Positions 12,560-20,014 of a stretch of 20,014 bases of DNA are shown piece after piece. How positions within the stretch are numbered: position 1 is the stretch's first letter; each line of letters opens with the position of its first letter. The notes below the pieces were generated by a model. It saw only the letters and a program-made list of their open reading frames with translations, was not told where the DNA came from and made no database searches. Position numbers and translations under genes: made by a program. Source of the stretch: a virus; the IMG/VR virus record IMGVR_UViG_3300044491_001171, positions 1 to 20,014 of that record; one strand, written 5' to 3'.

Positions 12560-15500
12560 ATGTCTAAATTCAAAGGGTACGCCCAATCATCTGGATTCAG
12601 AAACATTCAAATTCCCGATACTTCTAAAAAAATTCTAGAGGAAGGCAATCTTACGATAAGTCGTATGAAAGAACTCCAACAGATGGAACGGGAGAATGCC
12701 GAAATCTACATTCGCGCTTTACAAGACAAGTACAGAGTTGAAGAAAAAAATAGAGATAATATTTTTCGATTAGAAAGCGAGAACCTTGCAACTGTTCGTG
12801 ATGCAATGGTTGAAAATGCCAATATTATTAATCAGAATGCAAGTACCGAAGCAGCACAAGCTAAGGAGCAATATCAGGCTTTAGCAGATTTCTCAAAAAC
12901 AGCAGGGGAAACAGCGGTAAAGATTGGTAAGCAAGTCTACGATAACCAAGTCAAGACTGGTGAATTCTTTGCTTCTGAATTGGCAATGTATGGCATCAGC
13001 ATGGCTGAAGCTGAGTACGTTAAAAATATAGATACTGCTTTTGTACAGAATGATGCTAAATTCAAAGCTATTGAGGATAAGTTACTAGCCGCTGGTGCTG
13101 GTAATGATGTCATTCAGCGTATTCGCAATATGAATTCTTCTACCTTCTATGGTCTTAAAAAGACTATGTTGGTAGATGCTGCTGATGAATATGCTGCTCT
13201 TGTGCCTCAATGGGAAGCAGCTGATCTTTTTGACGAGACTGGTAAATCCATAGGTATTAGTCTAGGTCAAGCACGACTGGGTAATCAATATAGGGATTTA
13301 GTTACTGCACAAGATTCCAGAAACAAATCTCGGTTTATTACTGATTATGGTGGTGCTGATGATAAAATGGTTAAGGCTTATCTATACCCTGGTATTGAGT
13401 CTTATGATCGTCAAGTACAACGATCCCGATCAGCTTCTATTGCAGATAATTTACAGAAGGAACGAAAGCTTCAAGAAGCCTCTGAAATTCAAACTACTTA
13501 TAAACACCGTGGATTGGCTGGTGTATGGAATCTAATTCAACAGCATCCTCTTCATAGAGATAAACGTCTTCAAGTACTTTCAGTTTTTACTGATATGGCT
13601 AAGGCTGGAACACTTGGTGATGGCACACCGGATAGCCAATTAGCTGTCTATCAGGAGCTACTTAATATGGAAGTATCTTTGACTCCTGGTGGACCTAAAC
13701 AATCATTTGGTTCTTTGTATGGTAATGATCTTGGTGAGCTAAAAGCTGTTATTGAAAGTAAGTATAGATCGGATGTACAATTCAATAGTTTCACTCGTAA
13801 GCAGCACATTCAAAAGGTTGCTGATGAAACTTATGATTGGTTCTTAGGTAATCGCGATAACTTTCAGAAGTCTGTACTTATTGAAGCAATCCAACAGTTA
13901 CAAGCGCAAGGCGCTGATGTCAGTAAGCTAACCTCACTAACAAACTACTCTTTAGATCAGGGCTACGTTCGTCAAGAGGCAGAACGTTTGAAGGCGTTAG
14001 CTGATCAAGGTCTTCTTACTTCTAGTGATTTAATAGGAGCAGATGGTGAGAACATTAAAAAGTTTGAACCAATAGTTAAGAGATGGGAAGCTACATTAGG
14101 TGCTCTCCCTCTGAAGGAAGATCAAGTTAAAAGCATATTTAGTACACGATTAAGAACTGTTCTGGGTGAAGATGATCTTACAAAAGGTGTTAGCGAAACA
14201 TACCATTTTGCTGTAGCTCGTGCTTTATCTACATATAAGGAGAGGTTAAAAAACAGCATTGATGATGCTAGCCCTACTGCAGCAGGTACGATTCAAAATG
14301 AGGCTATCGATTTTGTCCGTAGCCAAATTGAAAATTACACGAAACCAGAAAGTCCCTTCTTTGTTCGTACTCCCATTAAGGGTAGTGCAAACAAATCATA
14401 CTTTGCTCATTTTAAGATTGGCGATTCATTATATGTAGCGCCAGAAATATTCTCTTTGGATACTGACTTCAAAACAAGAATTATTAAGGATCCTGAAATA
14501 CTTAAAAATTCACATGTTATCAGTAGCGCGTATGCAGCACAAATAGCAAAACAAATACGAGACGGAAAGCCTTTGATTTTACCACCTTTTATTAACGAAT
14601 TATCTCAACTTAGTAAATTACCAGTTCATGAAATTGTTAATCAACAACTTGAACTTAAAGATTACAAGGAGCGTGCAGTTCCTGGTATTCGTCAAAAACT
14701 ACAAGAATCTGATGAAGTTCGAGAGCACCCTGAGCTTGTAAATATTTTAAATCAACCTTCATTGTCAAACATTAATAATGTTGTAAATGCAACTGGTCAT
14801 TCTGTCAGACGTGTACGCATAGGTACAGAAGGTTATAGCGATGTTGTCGCTTTGGGTCAACAAGCTGGTTTTAAAGCTCCTAATGTTATGGCAGCTATTT
14901 GGGCGAATGAAACTGGATATGGTAAATCCATGTCTGGTCGTAATAACCTGTTCAACATTAAAAGTACTGACGGAACTGGTGCTCGCACTACTACAACAGA
15001 ATATAGAAATGGTGTACCTTATTCTACTTCAGCCACATGGCGTGTATATGAGGCACCTAGTCAATCAGTAGCTGACTTTATTAAATTCGTTGCTAAATAT
15101 CCTGGTGTTAAGGAAGCTAAGACTCCTGTTGAAATGCTTGAAGCTTTACACCTTGACGGTCGAGGTTATGCGACTAGCCCTACGTATGTAGAGGATGTTT
15201 CACGCGTAATGGCTGGTTTCGGCATTGACCCTAATGCACCATTTATACAGTATTCAGGACCAGCTACTAGAGACCCTAATCAGTCTTCGAGTACTTTGCA
15301 ACACGTATACACTGTCGATAGCATTGGATGGGGTTCTACAGGACCACATTTGGATCAAAAACAGGAAGATAATCCTAATACTCCCGAGAATGAAAAGGGC
15401 ACATATTATGATTATAAAGATCCTGAAATCATGGAATATATCTTTGCTGAGGATTCAGAGTTAGGACTGATTCCTATCGGTGATGCACCTATGACAGGAA

Positions 15501-15688
15501 GCTGGGAATATCATACTAATAAAAAAAGTAATGGATATGACTATGGATTTTATAAGGGCACAAAGATTCTTCTTAAACCACCTGCACGTGTTGTCAGTAG
15601 TTTTCGCACATCAGAAGGTGATGACATGATGATTATTGAATTACCAAGTGGCCGCAGGCTTAAATGGCATCATGGGAGGTCTTCCTGA
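12560..15688 (+). CDS. Internal virion protein (T7 gp15 position) with C-terminal FlgJ/GH73-like glucosaminidase domain
   Basis: A 1042-aa ejection protein, about 300 aa longer than T7 gp15. The first 750 residues are alpha-helical, beginning with a coiled coil (EEGNLTISRMKELQQMEREN). Residues about 763-888 match the FlgJ-type N-acetylglucosaminidase family (GH73). Visible elements are AAIWANETGYGKSMSG with the probable catalytic Glu784, the hallmark NNLFNIK at 795-801, ATWRVYEAPSQSVADFIKF, and RGYATSPTYVEDVSRVMAGF near the end. It should cut peptidoglycan locally so that the ejection conduit can cross the wall. The last 50 residues (NGYDYGFYKGTKILLKPPAR, then an IIELPSGRRLKWHH end) vaguely recall an M23 peptidase-like beta fold, without the full metal-binding set. 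The gene ends in a TGATG overlap with the gp16-like gene and has no Shine-Dalgarno at its start. Confidence 0.88.
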   Translation: MSKFKGYAQSSGFRNIQIPDTSKKILEEGNLTISRMKELQQMERENAEIYIRALQDKYRVEEKNRDNIFRLESENLATVRDAMVENANIINQNASTEAAQAKEQYQALADFSKTAGETAVKIGKQVYDNQVKTGEFFASELAMYGISMAEAEYVKNIDTAFVQNDAKFKAIEDKLLAAGAGNDVIQRIRNMNSSTFYGLKKTMLVDAADEYAALVPQWEAADLFDETGKSIGISLGQARLGNQYRDLVTAQDSRNKSRFITDYGGADDKMVKAYLYPGIESYDRQVQRSRSASIADNLQKERKLQEASEIQTTYKHRGLAGVWNLIQQHPLHRDKRLQVLSVFTDMAKAGTLGDGTPDSQLAVYQELLNMEVSLTPGGPKQSFGSLYGNDLGELKAVIESKYRSDVQFNSFTRKQHIQKVADETYDWFLGNRDNFQKSVLIEAIQQLQAQGADVSKLTSLTNYSLDQGYVRQEAERLKALADQGLLTSSDLIGADGENIKKFEPIVKRWEATLGALPLKEDQVKSIFSTRLRTVLGEDDLTKGVSETYHFAVARALSTYKERLKNSIDDASPTAAGTIQNEAIDFVRSQIENYTKPESPFFVRTPIKGSANKSYFAHFKIGDSLYVAPEIFSLDTDFKTRIIKDPEILKNSHVISSAYAAQIAKQIRDGKPLILPPFINELSQLSKLPVHEIVNQQLELKDYKERAVPGIRQKLQESDEVREHPELVNILNQPSLSNINNVVNATGHSVRRVRIGTEGYSDVVALGQQAGFKAPNVMAAIWANETGYGKSMSGRNNLFNIKSTDGTGARTTTTEYRNGVPYSTSATWRVYEAPSQSVADFIKFVAKYPGVKEAKTPVEMLEALHLDGRGYATSPTYVEDVSRVMAGFGIDPNAPFIQYSGPATRDPNQSSSTLQHVYTVDSIGWGSTGPHLDQKQEDNPNTPENEKGTYYDYKDPEIMEYIFAEDSELGLIPIGDAPMTGSWEYHTNKKSNGYDYGFYKGTKILLKPPARVVSSFRTSEGDDMMIIELPSGRRLKWHHGRSS
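15674..15679 (+). promoter_or_regulatory. Shine-Dalgarno GGGAGG for the gp16-like gene
   Basis: GGGAGG lies eight bases before ATG 15688, which itself forms a TGATG overlap with the previous stop. This fixes the start at 15688 rather than the in-frame ATG at 15664, which lies upstream of the site. Confidence 0.75.
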
Positions 15689-18600
15689 TGGATCCACAAG
15701 ATAGAGAATTAACACCTGAAGAACAGGAATTGATTAATGCATCGGAAGAAAGAGATGAACTAGGTGATATGGCCCCACCGATGGAGGTGCCTAATCCTAT
15801 GTTTGATCCTGAGGCAGCACAGGCTCAAGCAGACCAAGTGTTTGCTGAGGCCCAAAGCCTACGAGATAATGCACCAGATCAATCAACCTATCTCTCTAAC
15901 ACTATTGAGTCAGTAGCTGCACCTGTTATGGGTGTGCTTGATTTAGGTCTTGATGTTATTGGTATGATCCCTGGCGGCGAGTCTATTGACAATGCTTGGG
16001 ATGAAGCTACTAAATACAAAAATCCTGGTATTCAAAAAGTCAGAGATGTGTTTGGTGTAGTCCTACCTTCCATGGTTGGGGCTGGTCTTGCCGTAAGAGG
16101 CTTACAAGGTATGACCAAGCTACCAATGCTTATGAAAGGTTTGGCTGCAATTGGTGCTACTGGTCTAATTGATGGTGCAGTTACTTATGTCAGTGATACT
16201 ACTGATGAAGGTGACAACCTAATGAAGATGTTGGATGACGTTGCACCTTGGATGAATATACCTGAAAACTGGCAAACACTTGATAGTGATAGCACTGAAG
16301 TACGTAAACAAAAGAATACGTATGAGGCTGTAGGTTTAAGTGTTGTAGGTGATGTACTTGGCTACGGCATTAACCTAGCCAAAGTTTTAAAAGGTGGTAA
16401 AGCTCCTGACTTTATGAGTTGGTTTAAACCAGCTGATGAGACAGCTGCTAATTATAAAGCTGCAAAAGAAATAGAAGCACCTATGGCTCAGCCTGGTGAT
16501 GAAGGCATTGAAGTACATGTCAGAACGCAGTCTTCGTTACGTGAATGGCAGCAAGATGAAATTGCAATTAGAAAACTCGAAGCTGATCCAGAAAGTATTG
16601 GTTATGATCCGTTCATTACACCTAAGCTTTCTACAGAAGCTGATAGAGCAACATTTAGTGTTCCGCCCGCTGCAGCTGTTAAAAACATGGCTGATAGCGC
16701 ATTTATTGATTCTGGACTATCCAAGGGTTCAGCCCCCAGTCCAATCACTGATGTGAGTTTAAGGGGTGCTGCTGATGGCAATGCTGATGCTCATGAACTC
16801 ATTCTTGATGTTGCTAGTGATGTAGCGGCTTCGGGACAATGGGAAGCTGCCATAAAAGGAGTGAAGCTATCACGACCTGTTATGGACCAACTTACTGAAC
16901 TTAATTATAATCGCATCTTTGAAATAGACGATGACGCTGCGCTGAAGAAAGCGTTGTATGAAAATGCAAGTGTCATTGGTGATTTACAAGTTTCTTACCT
17001 GAATGAAAGTGCAACTAGAGCTTCTGGTTTAGCACTACGTGATCTTGCTAAGATTTACCTTGATAACGGTGTTAGACGTACTTCTACAAGAGTTCTCAAC
17101 TCTACAGCAGGTGAGATCAGTGATATTGCTGATGCTTCTATTCGATTTAAAGAAGTTGCTAATACTAGTCGTGTAAGAACTATGGTTTTAGACCGTATGG
17201 AACTTGTTATGCAAGAGTATGGTCTTAGTAAATATATTGCTGGTTGGTCTCTTAATAACAAAAAGATCTTCAAGAGCAAGGCTTATCAGGATAACCCTGA
17301 TGAAACCATCCAATATATCAGGAAAAATTTTGACGAAAAACGTGCTGAGATGGTTGAAAAATCTGCAACTCTCAGAAAAGAAATTGATCGTCTTTATGAA
17401 GTCAATCCTAGTTCAATTGAACCATTGATGACAGCATTCTCAATGAGTGGCGGAGACATAGTTAGTCAGAAGGCTATGCTTGAATGGGCTAGTAATCAAG
17501 TCAAACTGAAAGGCTATTTGGTTAGTCCTGATGGTCAAGGCATGAACTTACTTGCACAAGGTTTATGGGCAGTACGTTATAACAATGTTTTGTCTGGTAT
17601 CTCTGCACTTAGGGCTATTGCAGGTAATACTACAAGTCTTATGGTTAAGCCCATTACAGCACTGATGGGTCATGGTATTGAAGCTGTAGTCAATGGTGAA
17701 TTTAAGAACTTCAAACGTGCTTGGTATGCATATGGCTCCATCATGGAAACTAACCAGCGTGCTTTAGCTCATGCTTGGGAAGGGTGGAAAAAAGCTAATG
17801 CTGACCCGCAAGCCTTTATGGATATTGCCCGTAAGGATAGGCTTGTTATTAGGGATGAACAGCAGTGGGAATTACTGCAAAATATAGCTGATACGGATTG
17901 GGCTAAGAACGGAAATCATGGCAAGCTTATGATGCATAGTTGGGCCAAATTAAACAAGAATGTCTCTGAGATGGCATTTATGCGTTACGGCACCAATGCA
18001 ATGATTGCGTCCGATCAATATGTGAACGCTGCACTAGCTACTCAAGCTTCACGTATGCGAGCTTATGACGAAGTATTTGAAGCTACTGGTAGGGCTCCTA
18101 CTAGACGTGCATTAGTTGCTGCGGAACGTAAAAATTACGAAGCAATGTTTGATAAGAATGGTCTGATTACTGATGATGCTGTGAAGAACAGTAGTTCTGA
18201 GCTTGCACTTAATCTAGATACTGATGTTTCTAACAAGATTACTGGTTTTATCTCTAACTTTCCAGTTCTCAAACCATTGTTCATGTTCCCACGTACTGGC
18301 ATTAATGCCTTAATGTTGGGACTATCTTATACCCCTGTTGCTCGTCTTGGTCCTAGTAATAAGTATTCCAAGATTCTAACTGCTGGAAATGACCAAGAAA
18401 AAATTTTCGAGGCTCTTCTTGAACATGGTGTAAAACGGTCTGATCCTAACGCTATGAACATCTACCAGAATCTTAAAGCTGAATATAAAGGTCGTATTGC
18501 CTTCGGTAGTTTGATCTCAGCAGGCTTATTAAGTTATGCTGTAGGTGGAAATATTCGTGGTAATGGTCCTGTAAATGCAGCCGAACGGCGTGCTATGAGA

Positions 18601-19569
18601 GATAACTATGGATGGAAACCAAAACATATTAACATTGGTGGTAAGTGGGTTTCTTATGCAGGCTTAGAACCTTTTGATACCCTACTCACTACGATTGGTG
18701 ATCTTGGTTATTATGCAACTGATATTGGTTCTGAACTTACTGAAGATGTTCTTCATAAACTTTCTTGGACAATTGCTGCTGGCTTCACTAACAAGACATT
18801 TATGTCTGGTCTAGAGCCTTTAGTAAAATTGGCAACTGGTGATAGCACTGCTTTTGCTCGTCTTATTGCCAATGAGGCACGGTCATTTATTCCATTGTCT
18901 GGCGCTGCTGGTGTTTTATCCAACGCGATCTCTTCCAGTCAAAAGGATATTCATGCAGATATGATTGGTTATGTTCAGAATAATCTACCGGGTGTCAATA
19001 CTCTTCTTCCAGAACGTATTGATGTTTGGACTGGTAAACCTATCAATGACATAGATAATCCTGTCTTACGTGCTCTCAATGCAATGAATCCTGTCCCTAT
19101 TAGTGGCGGGCCTGAACCGTGGAGACAATGGTTGCTTGAGTCCGGTTGGGACGGAATGAAGCTATTACGTAAGGATAGTTCTGGTAAGTATGAATATACA
19201 CCTGCTGAAAGATCTGAACTCTATAAAATTATGGGCAGAATGGATCTTTATAAGAAAGTAAAAGAACTTATGAAGTCTCCGCGTATTAAGCAAGAGTTAG
19301 CAAATATGCGTCGCTTACGTGGTTCCAATGCATCATTTGATTTTGTCGATTTGCGTGCTCAGGATATGCAAGTCTATAGATATTTAAACAATATCATTAG
19401 AGAGGCTCAGATCTCTGCTGAACAACAGCTAAGTATGCGCAATCCTACAATTCGCGATAAGGTTAAAGCATCTCAGATGATTGACCATTTGGTACGAAGT
19501 GGGAAAATTCCTGAGGCTAAGCGTCTTGCAGAAGCTTATAAAATTGATTTTGACAATCGAGACAAGTAA
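15688..19569 (+). CDS. Large internal virion / ejection protein (T7 gp16-like)
   Basis: A 1293-aa protein, nearly the length of T7 gp16 (1318 aa), at the gp16 locus. In T7 this protein is ejected with gp15 to form the periplasmic channel and help draw DNA into the cell. The N-terminus is acidic (ELTPEEQELINASEERDELG) and shows no lytic-transglycosylase motif of the kind that opens T7 gp16. Hydrophobic Gly/Ala segments at about 76-95 (VAAPVMGVLDLGLDVIGMIP), 121-139 and 147-168, and another at about 935-955 (FGSLISAGLLSYAVGGNI), could enter or cross the membrane. The C-terminal part contains GWKPKHINIGGKWVSYAGLE and FDTLLTTIGDLGYYATDIGS, resembling the membrane-active region of gp16 relatives. 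It ends with a charged helix. The start is set by GGGAGG and the TGATG overlap. Confidence 0.88.
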   Translation: MDPQDRELTPEEQELINASEERDELGDMAPPMEVPNPMFDPEAAQAQADQVFAEAQSLRDNAPDQSTYLSNTIESVAAPVMGVLDLGLDVIGMIPGGESIDNAWDEATKYKNPGIQKVRDVFGVVLPSMVGAGLAVRGLQGMTKLPMLMKGLAAIGATGLIDGAVTYVSDTTDEGDNLMKMLDDVAPWMNIPENWQTLDSDSTEVRKQKNTYEAVGLSVVGDVLGYGINLAKVLKGGKAPDFMSWFKPADETAANYKAAKEIEAPMAQPGDEGIEVHVRTQSSLREWQQDEIAIRKLEADPESIGYDPFITPKLSTEADRATFSVPPAAAVKNMADSAFIDSGLSKGSAPSPITDVSLRGAADGNADAHELILDVASDVAASGQWEAAIKGVKLSRPVMDQLTELNYNRIFEIDDDAALKKALYENASVIGDLQVSYLNESATRASGLALRDLAKIYLDNGVRRTSTRVLNSTAGEISDIADASIRFKEVANTSRVRTMVLDRMELVMQEYGLSKYIAGWSLNNKKIFKSKAYQDNPDETIQYIRKNFDEKRAEMVEKSATLRKEIDRLYEVNPSSIEPLMTAFSMSGGDIVSQKAMLEWASNQVKLKGYLVSPDGQGMNLLAQGLWAVRYNNVLSGISALRAIAGNTTSLMVKPITALMGHGIEAVVNGEFKNFKRAWYAYGSIMETNQRALAHAWEGWKKANADPQAFMDIARKDRLVIRDEQQWELLQNIADTDWAKNGNHGKLMMHSWAKLNKNVSEMAFMRYGTNAMIASDQYVNAALATQASRMRAYDEVFEATGRAPTRRALVAAERKNYEAMFDKNGLITDDAVKNSSSELALNLDTDVSNKITGFISNFPVLKPLFMFPRTGINALMLGLSYTPVARLGPSNKYSKILTAGNDQEKIFEALLEHGVKRSDPNAMNIYQNLKAEYKGRIAFGSLISAGLLSYAVGGNIRGNGPVNAAERRAMRDNYGWKPKHINIGGKWVSYAGLEPFDTLLTTIGDLGYYATDIGSELTEDVLHKLSWTIAAGFTNKTFMSGLEPLVKLATGDSTAFARLIANEARSFIPLSGAAGVLSNAISSSQKDIHADMIGYVQNNLPGVNTLLPERIDVWTGKPINDIDNPVLRALNAMNPVPISGGPEPWRQWLLESGWDGMKLLRKDSSGKYEYTPAERSELYKIMGRMDLYKKVKELMKSPRIKQELANMRRLRGSNASFDFVDLRAQDMQVYRYLNNIIREAQISAEQQLSMRNPTIRDKVKASQMIDHLVRSGKIPEAKRLAEAYKIDFDNRDK

Positions 19570-19584
19570 AATTGCATTTAGCTA

Positions 19585-20014
19585 ATGGCTATTACTCAGA
19601 ATACATACACAGGCAATGGTAGTACTACTACCTATTCCTTTACATTTCAATATTTAAAAACTACAGACATCAAGGTTAGTCTTGATGGTGTAGTTACAAC
19701 TGCATACACACTGTCTAACGCTACAACTATTTCTTTTACCAGCGCTCCTGGCTCAGGAGTGGCAATCAGGATCTTCCGTCAAACAGATGCTGATGCACTT
19801 AATGCAACCTTTTATCCAGGATCTGCAATTAGGTCTTCAGATTTAAATAATAATTTTACACAGAATCTATACGTCACGCAGGAATCAGAACGTGATGTAG
19901 CTATTTCTGATACCACTGCTAACACTGCTAAGGCAACAGCTGATACAGCTCTAACCAACTCAGCAGCAGCTCTTAGTACGGCTAACACTGCAGATACAAA
20001 CGCTAGTGCTGCTG
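19585..20014 (+). CDS. Tail fibre protein (T7 gp17-like), N-terminal part, cut by window end
   Basis: ATG 19585 opens a frame that remains open to the window edge (143 residues). The first 110 residues match the T7 tail-fibre attachment domain: MAITQNTYTGNGSTTTYSFT, then FQYLKTTDIKVSLDG, AIRIFRQTDAD and GSAIRSSDLNNNFTQNLYV. This domain binds the fibre to the tail tube junction. From about residue 115 the sequence becomes Ala/Thr/Asp/Asn-rich with short quasi-repeats (TANTAKATADTALTNSAAAL), the beginning of a trimeric coiled-coil shaft. The receptor-binding end lies outside the window. It follows the gp16-like gene after 15 bases, as in T7, and has no clear Shine-Dalgarno. Confidence 0.93.
   Translation, partial: MAITQNTYTGNGSTTTYSFTFQYLKTTDIKVSLDGVVTTAYTLSNATTISFTSAPGSGVAIRIFRQTDADALNATFYPGSAIRSSDLNNNFTQNLYVTQESERDVAISDTTANTAKATADTALTNSAAALSTANTADTNASAA

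Noticed and set aside
15664-15687. Upstream start for the gp16-like gene
   Set aside because: ATG 15688 has GGGAGG at proper spacing and a TGATG overlap with the gp15-like stop.
1-20014. Integrase/attachment site, CRISPR array or insertion sequence
   Set aside because: No spaced direct repeats, transposase motifs or recombinase motifs were found in the window.

Overview
The window reads as the middle-to-late part of a lytic, T7-like podovirus genome (autographivirus) infecting a marine cyanobacterium, Synechococcus or Prochlorococcus. Two things support this. The order portal, scaffold, major capsid, tail tubular A, tail tubular B, three internal/ejection proteins, tail fibre is the T7 gene 8-9-10-11-12-14-15-16-17 order. 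In addition, an unmistakable high-light-inducible (hli) photosynthesis gene sits between scaffold and capsid. All genes lie on the + strand, most are packed with 1-4 nt overlaps, and the A+T-rich codon use fits a low-GC marine cyanophage. I see no integrase, tRNA, IS element or CRISPR array.

Layout. 1-2447 is a nucleotide-metabolism block: the tail of an unknown gene, a compact class I ribonucleotide reductase alpha subunit (nrdA), an overlapping small beta subunit (nrdB), and a 59-aa unknown gene. 2449-3515 holds an acidic and then a basic/proline-rich unknown protein, leading into the head genes. 3512-5829 is portal plus scaffold. 5845-6854 is an accessory island of five tiny genes joined by 1-nt TGATG/TAATG overlaps: a secreted beta-barrel-like protein, hli, and three Lys/Arg-rich peptides. 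6855-7093 is the only sizeable non-coding stretch. It is crowded with inverted repeats and forms the leader of the major capsid gene (7094-8218). A strong intrinsic terminator with a C(UUCG)G loop follows the capsid gene, at the place where T7 has its T-phi terminator. 8271-19569 encodes the tail tube proteins and three large ejection proteins. 19585 onward is the start of the tail fibre, cut by the window end.

How it works together. The reductase makes deoxynucleotides for phage replication during infection, and Hli is expected to protect host photosystems so that energy supply continues. The structural genes build the capsid and short tail. After adsorption through the fibre, the gp14/15/16-like proteins would be ejected to form a conduit across the cell envelope.

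The points most worth a second look are: (i) a beta subunit whose radical-tyrosine position reads Leu although the alpha subunit keeps the class I Tyr-Tyr dyad; (ii) a FlgJ/GH73-like glucosaminidase domain in the gp15 homologue, with no recognisable transglycosylase at the gp16 N-terminus; (iii) a phage-encoded, signal-peptide-bearing outer-membrane-like protein coupled to hli; and (iv) the structured capsid leader.
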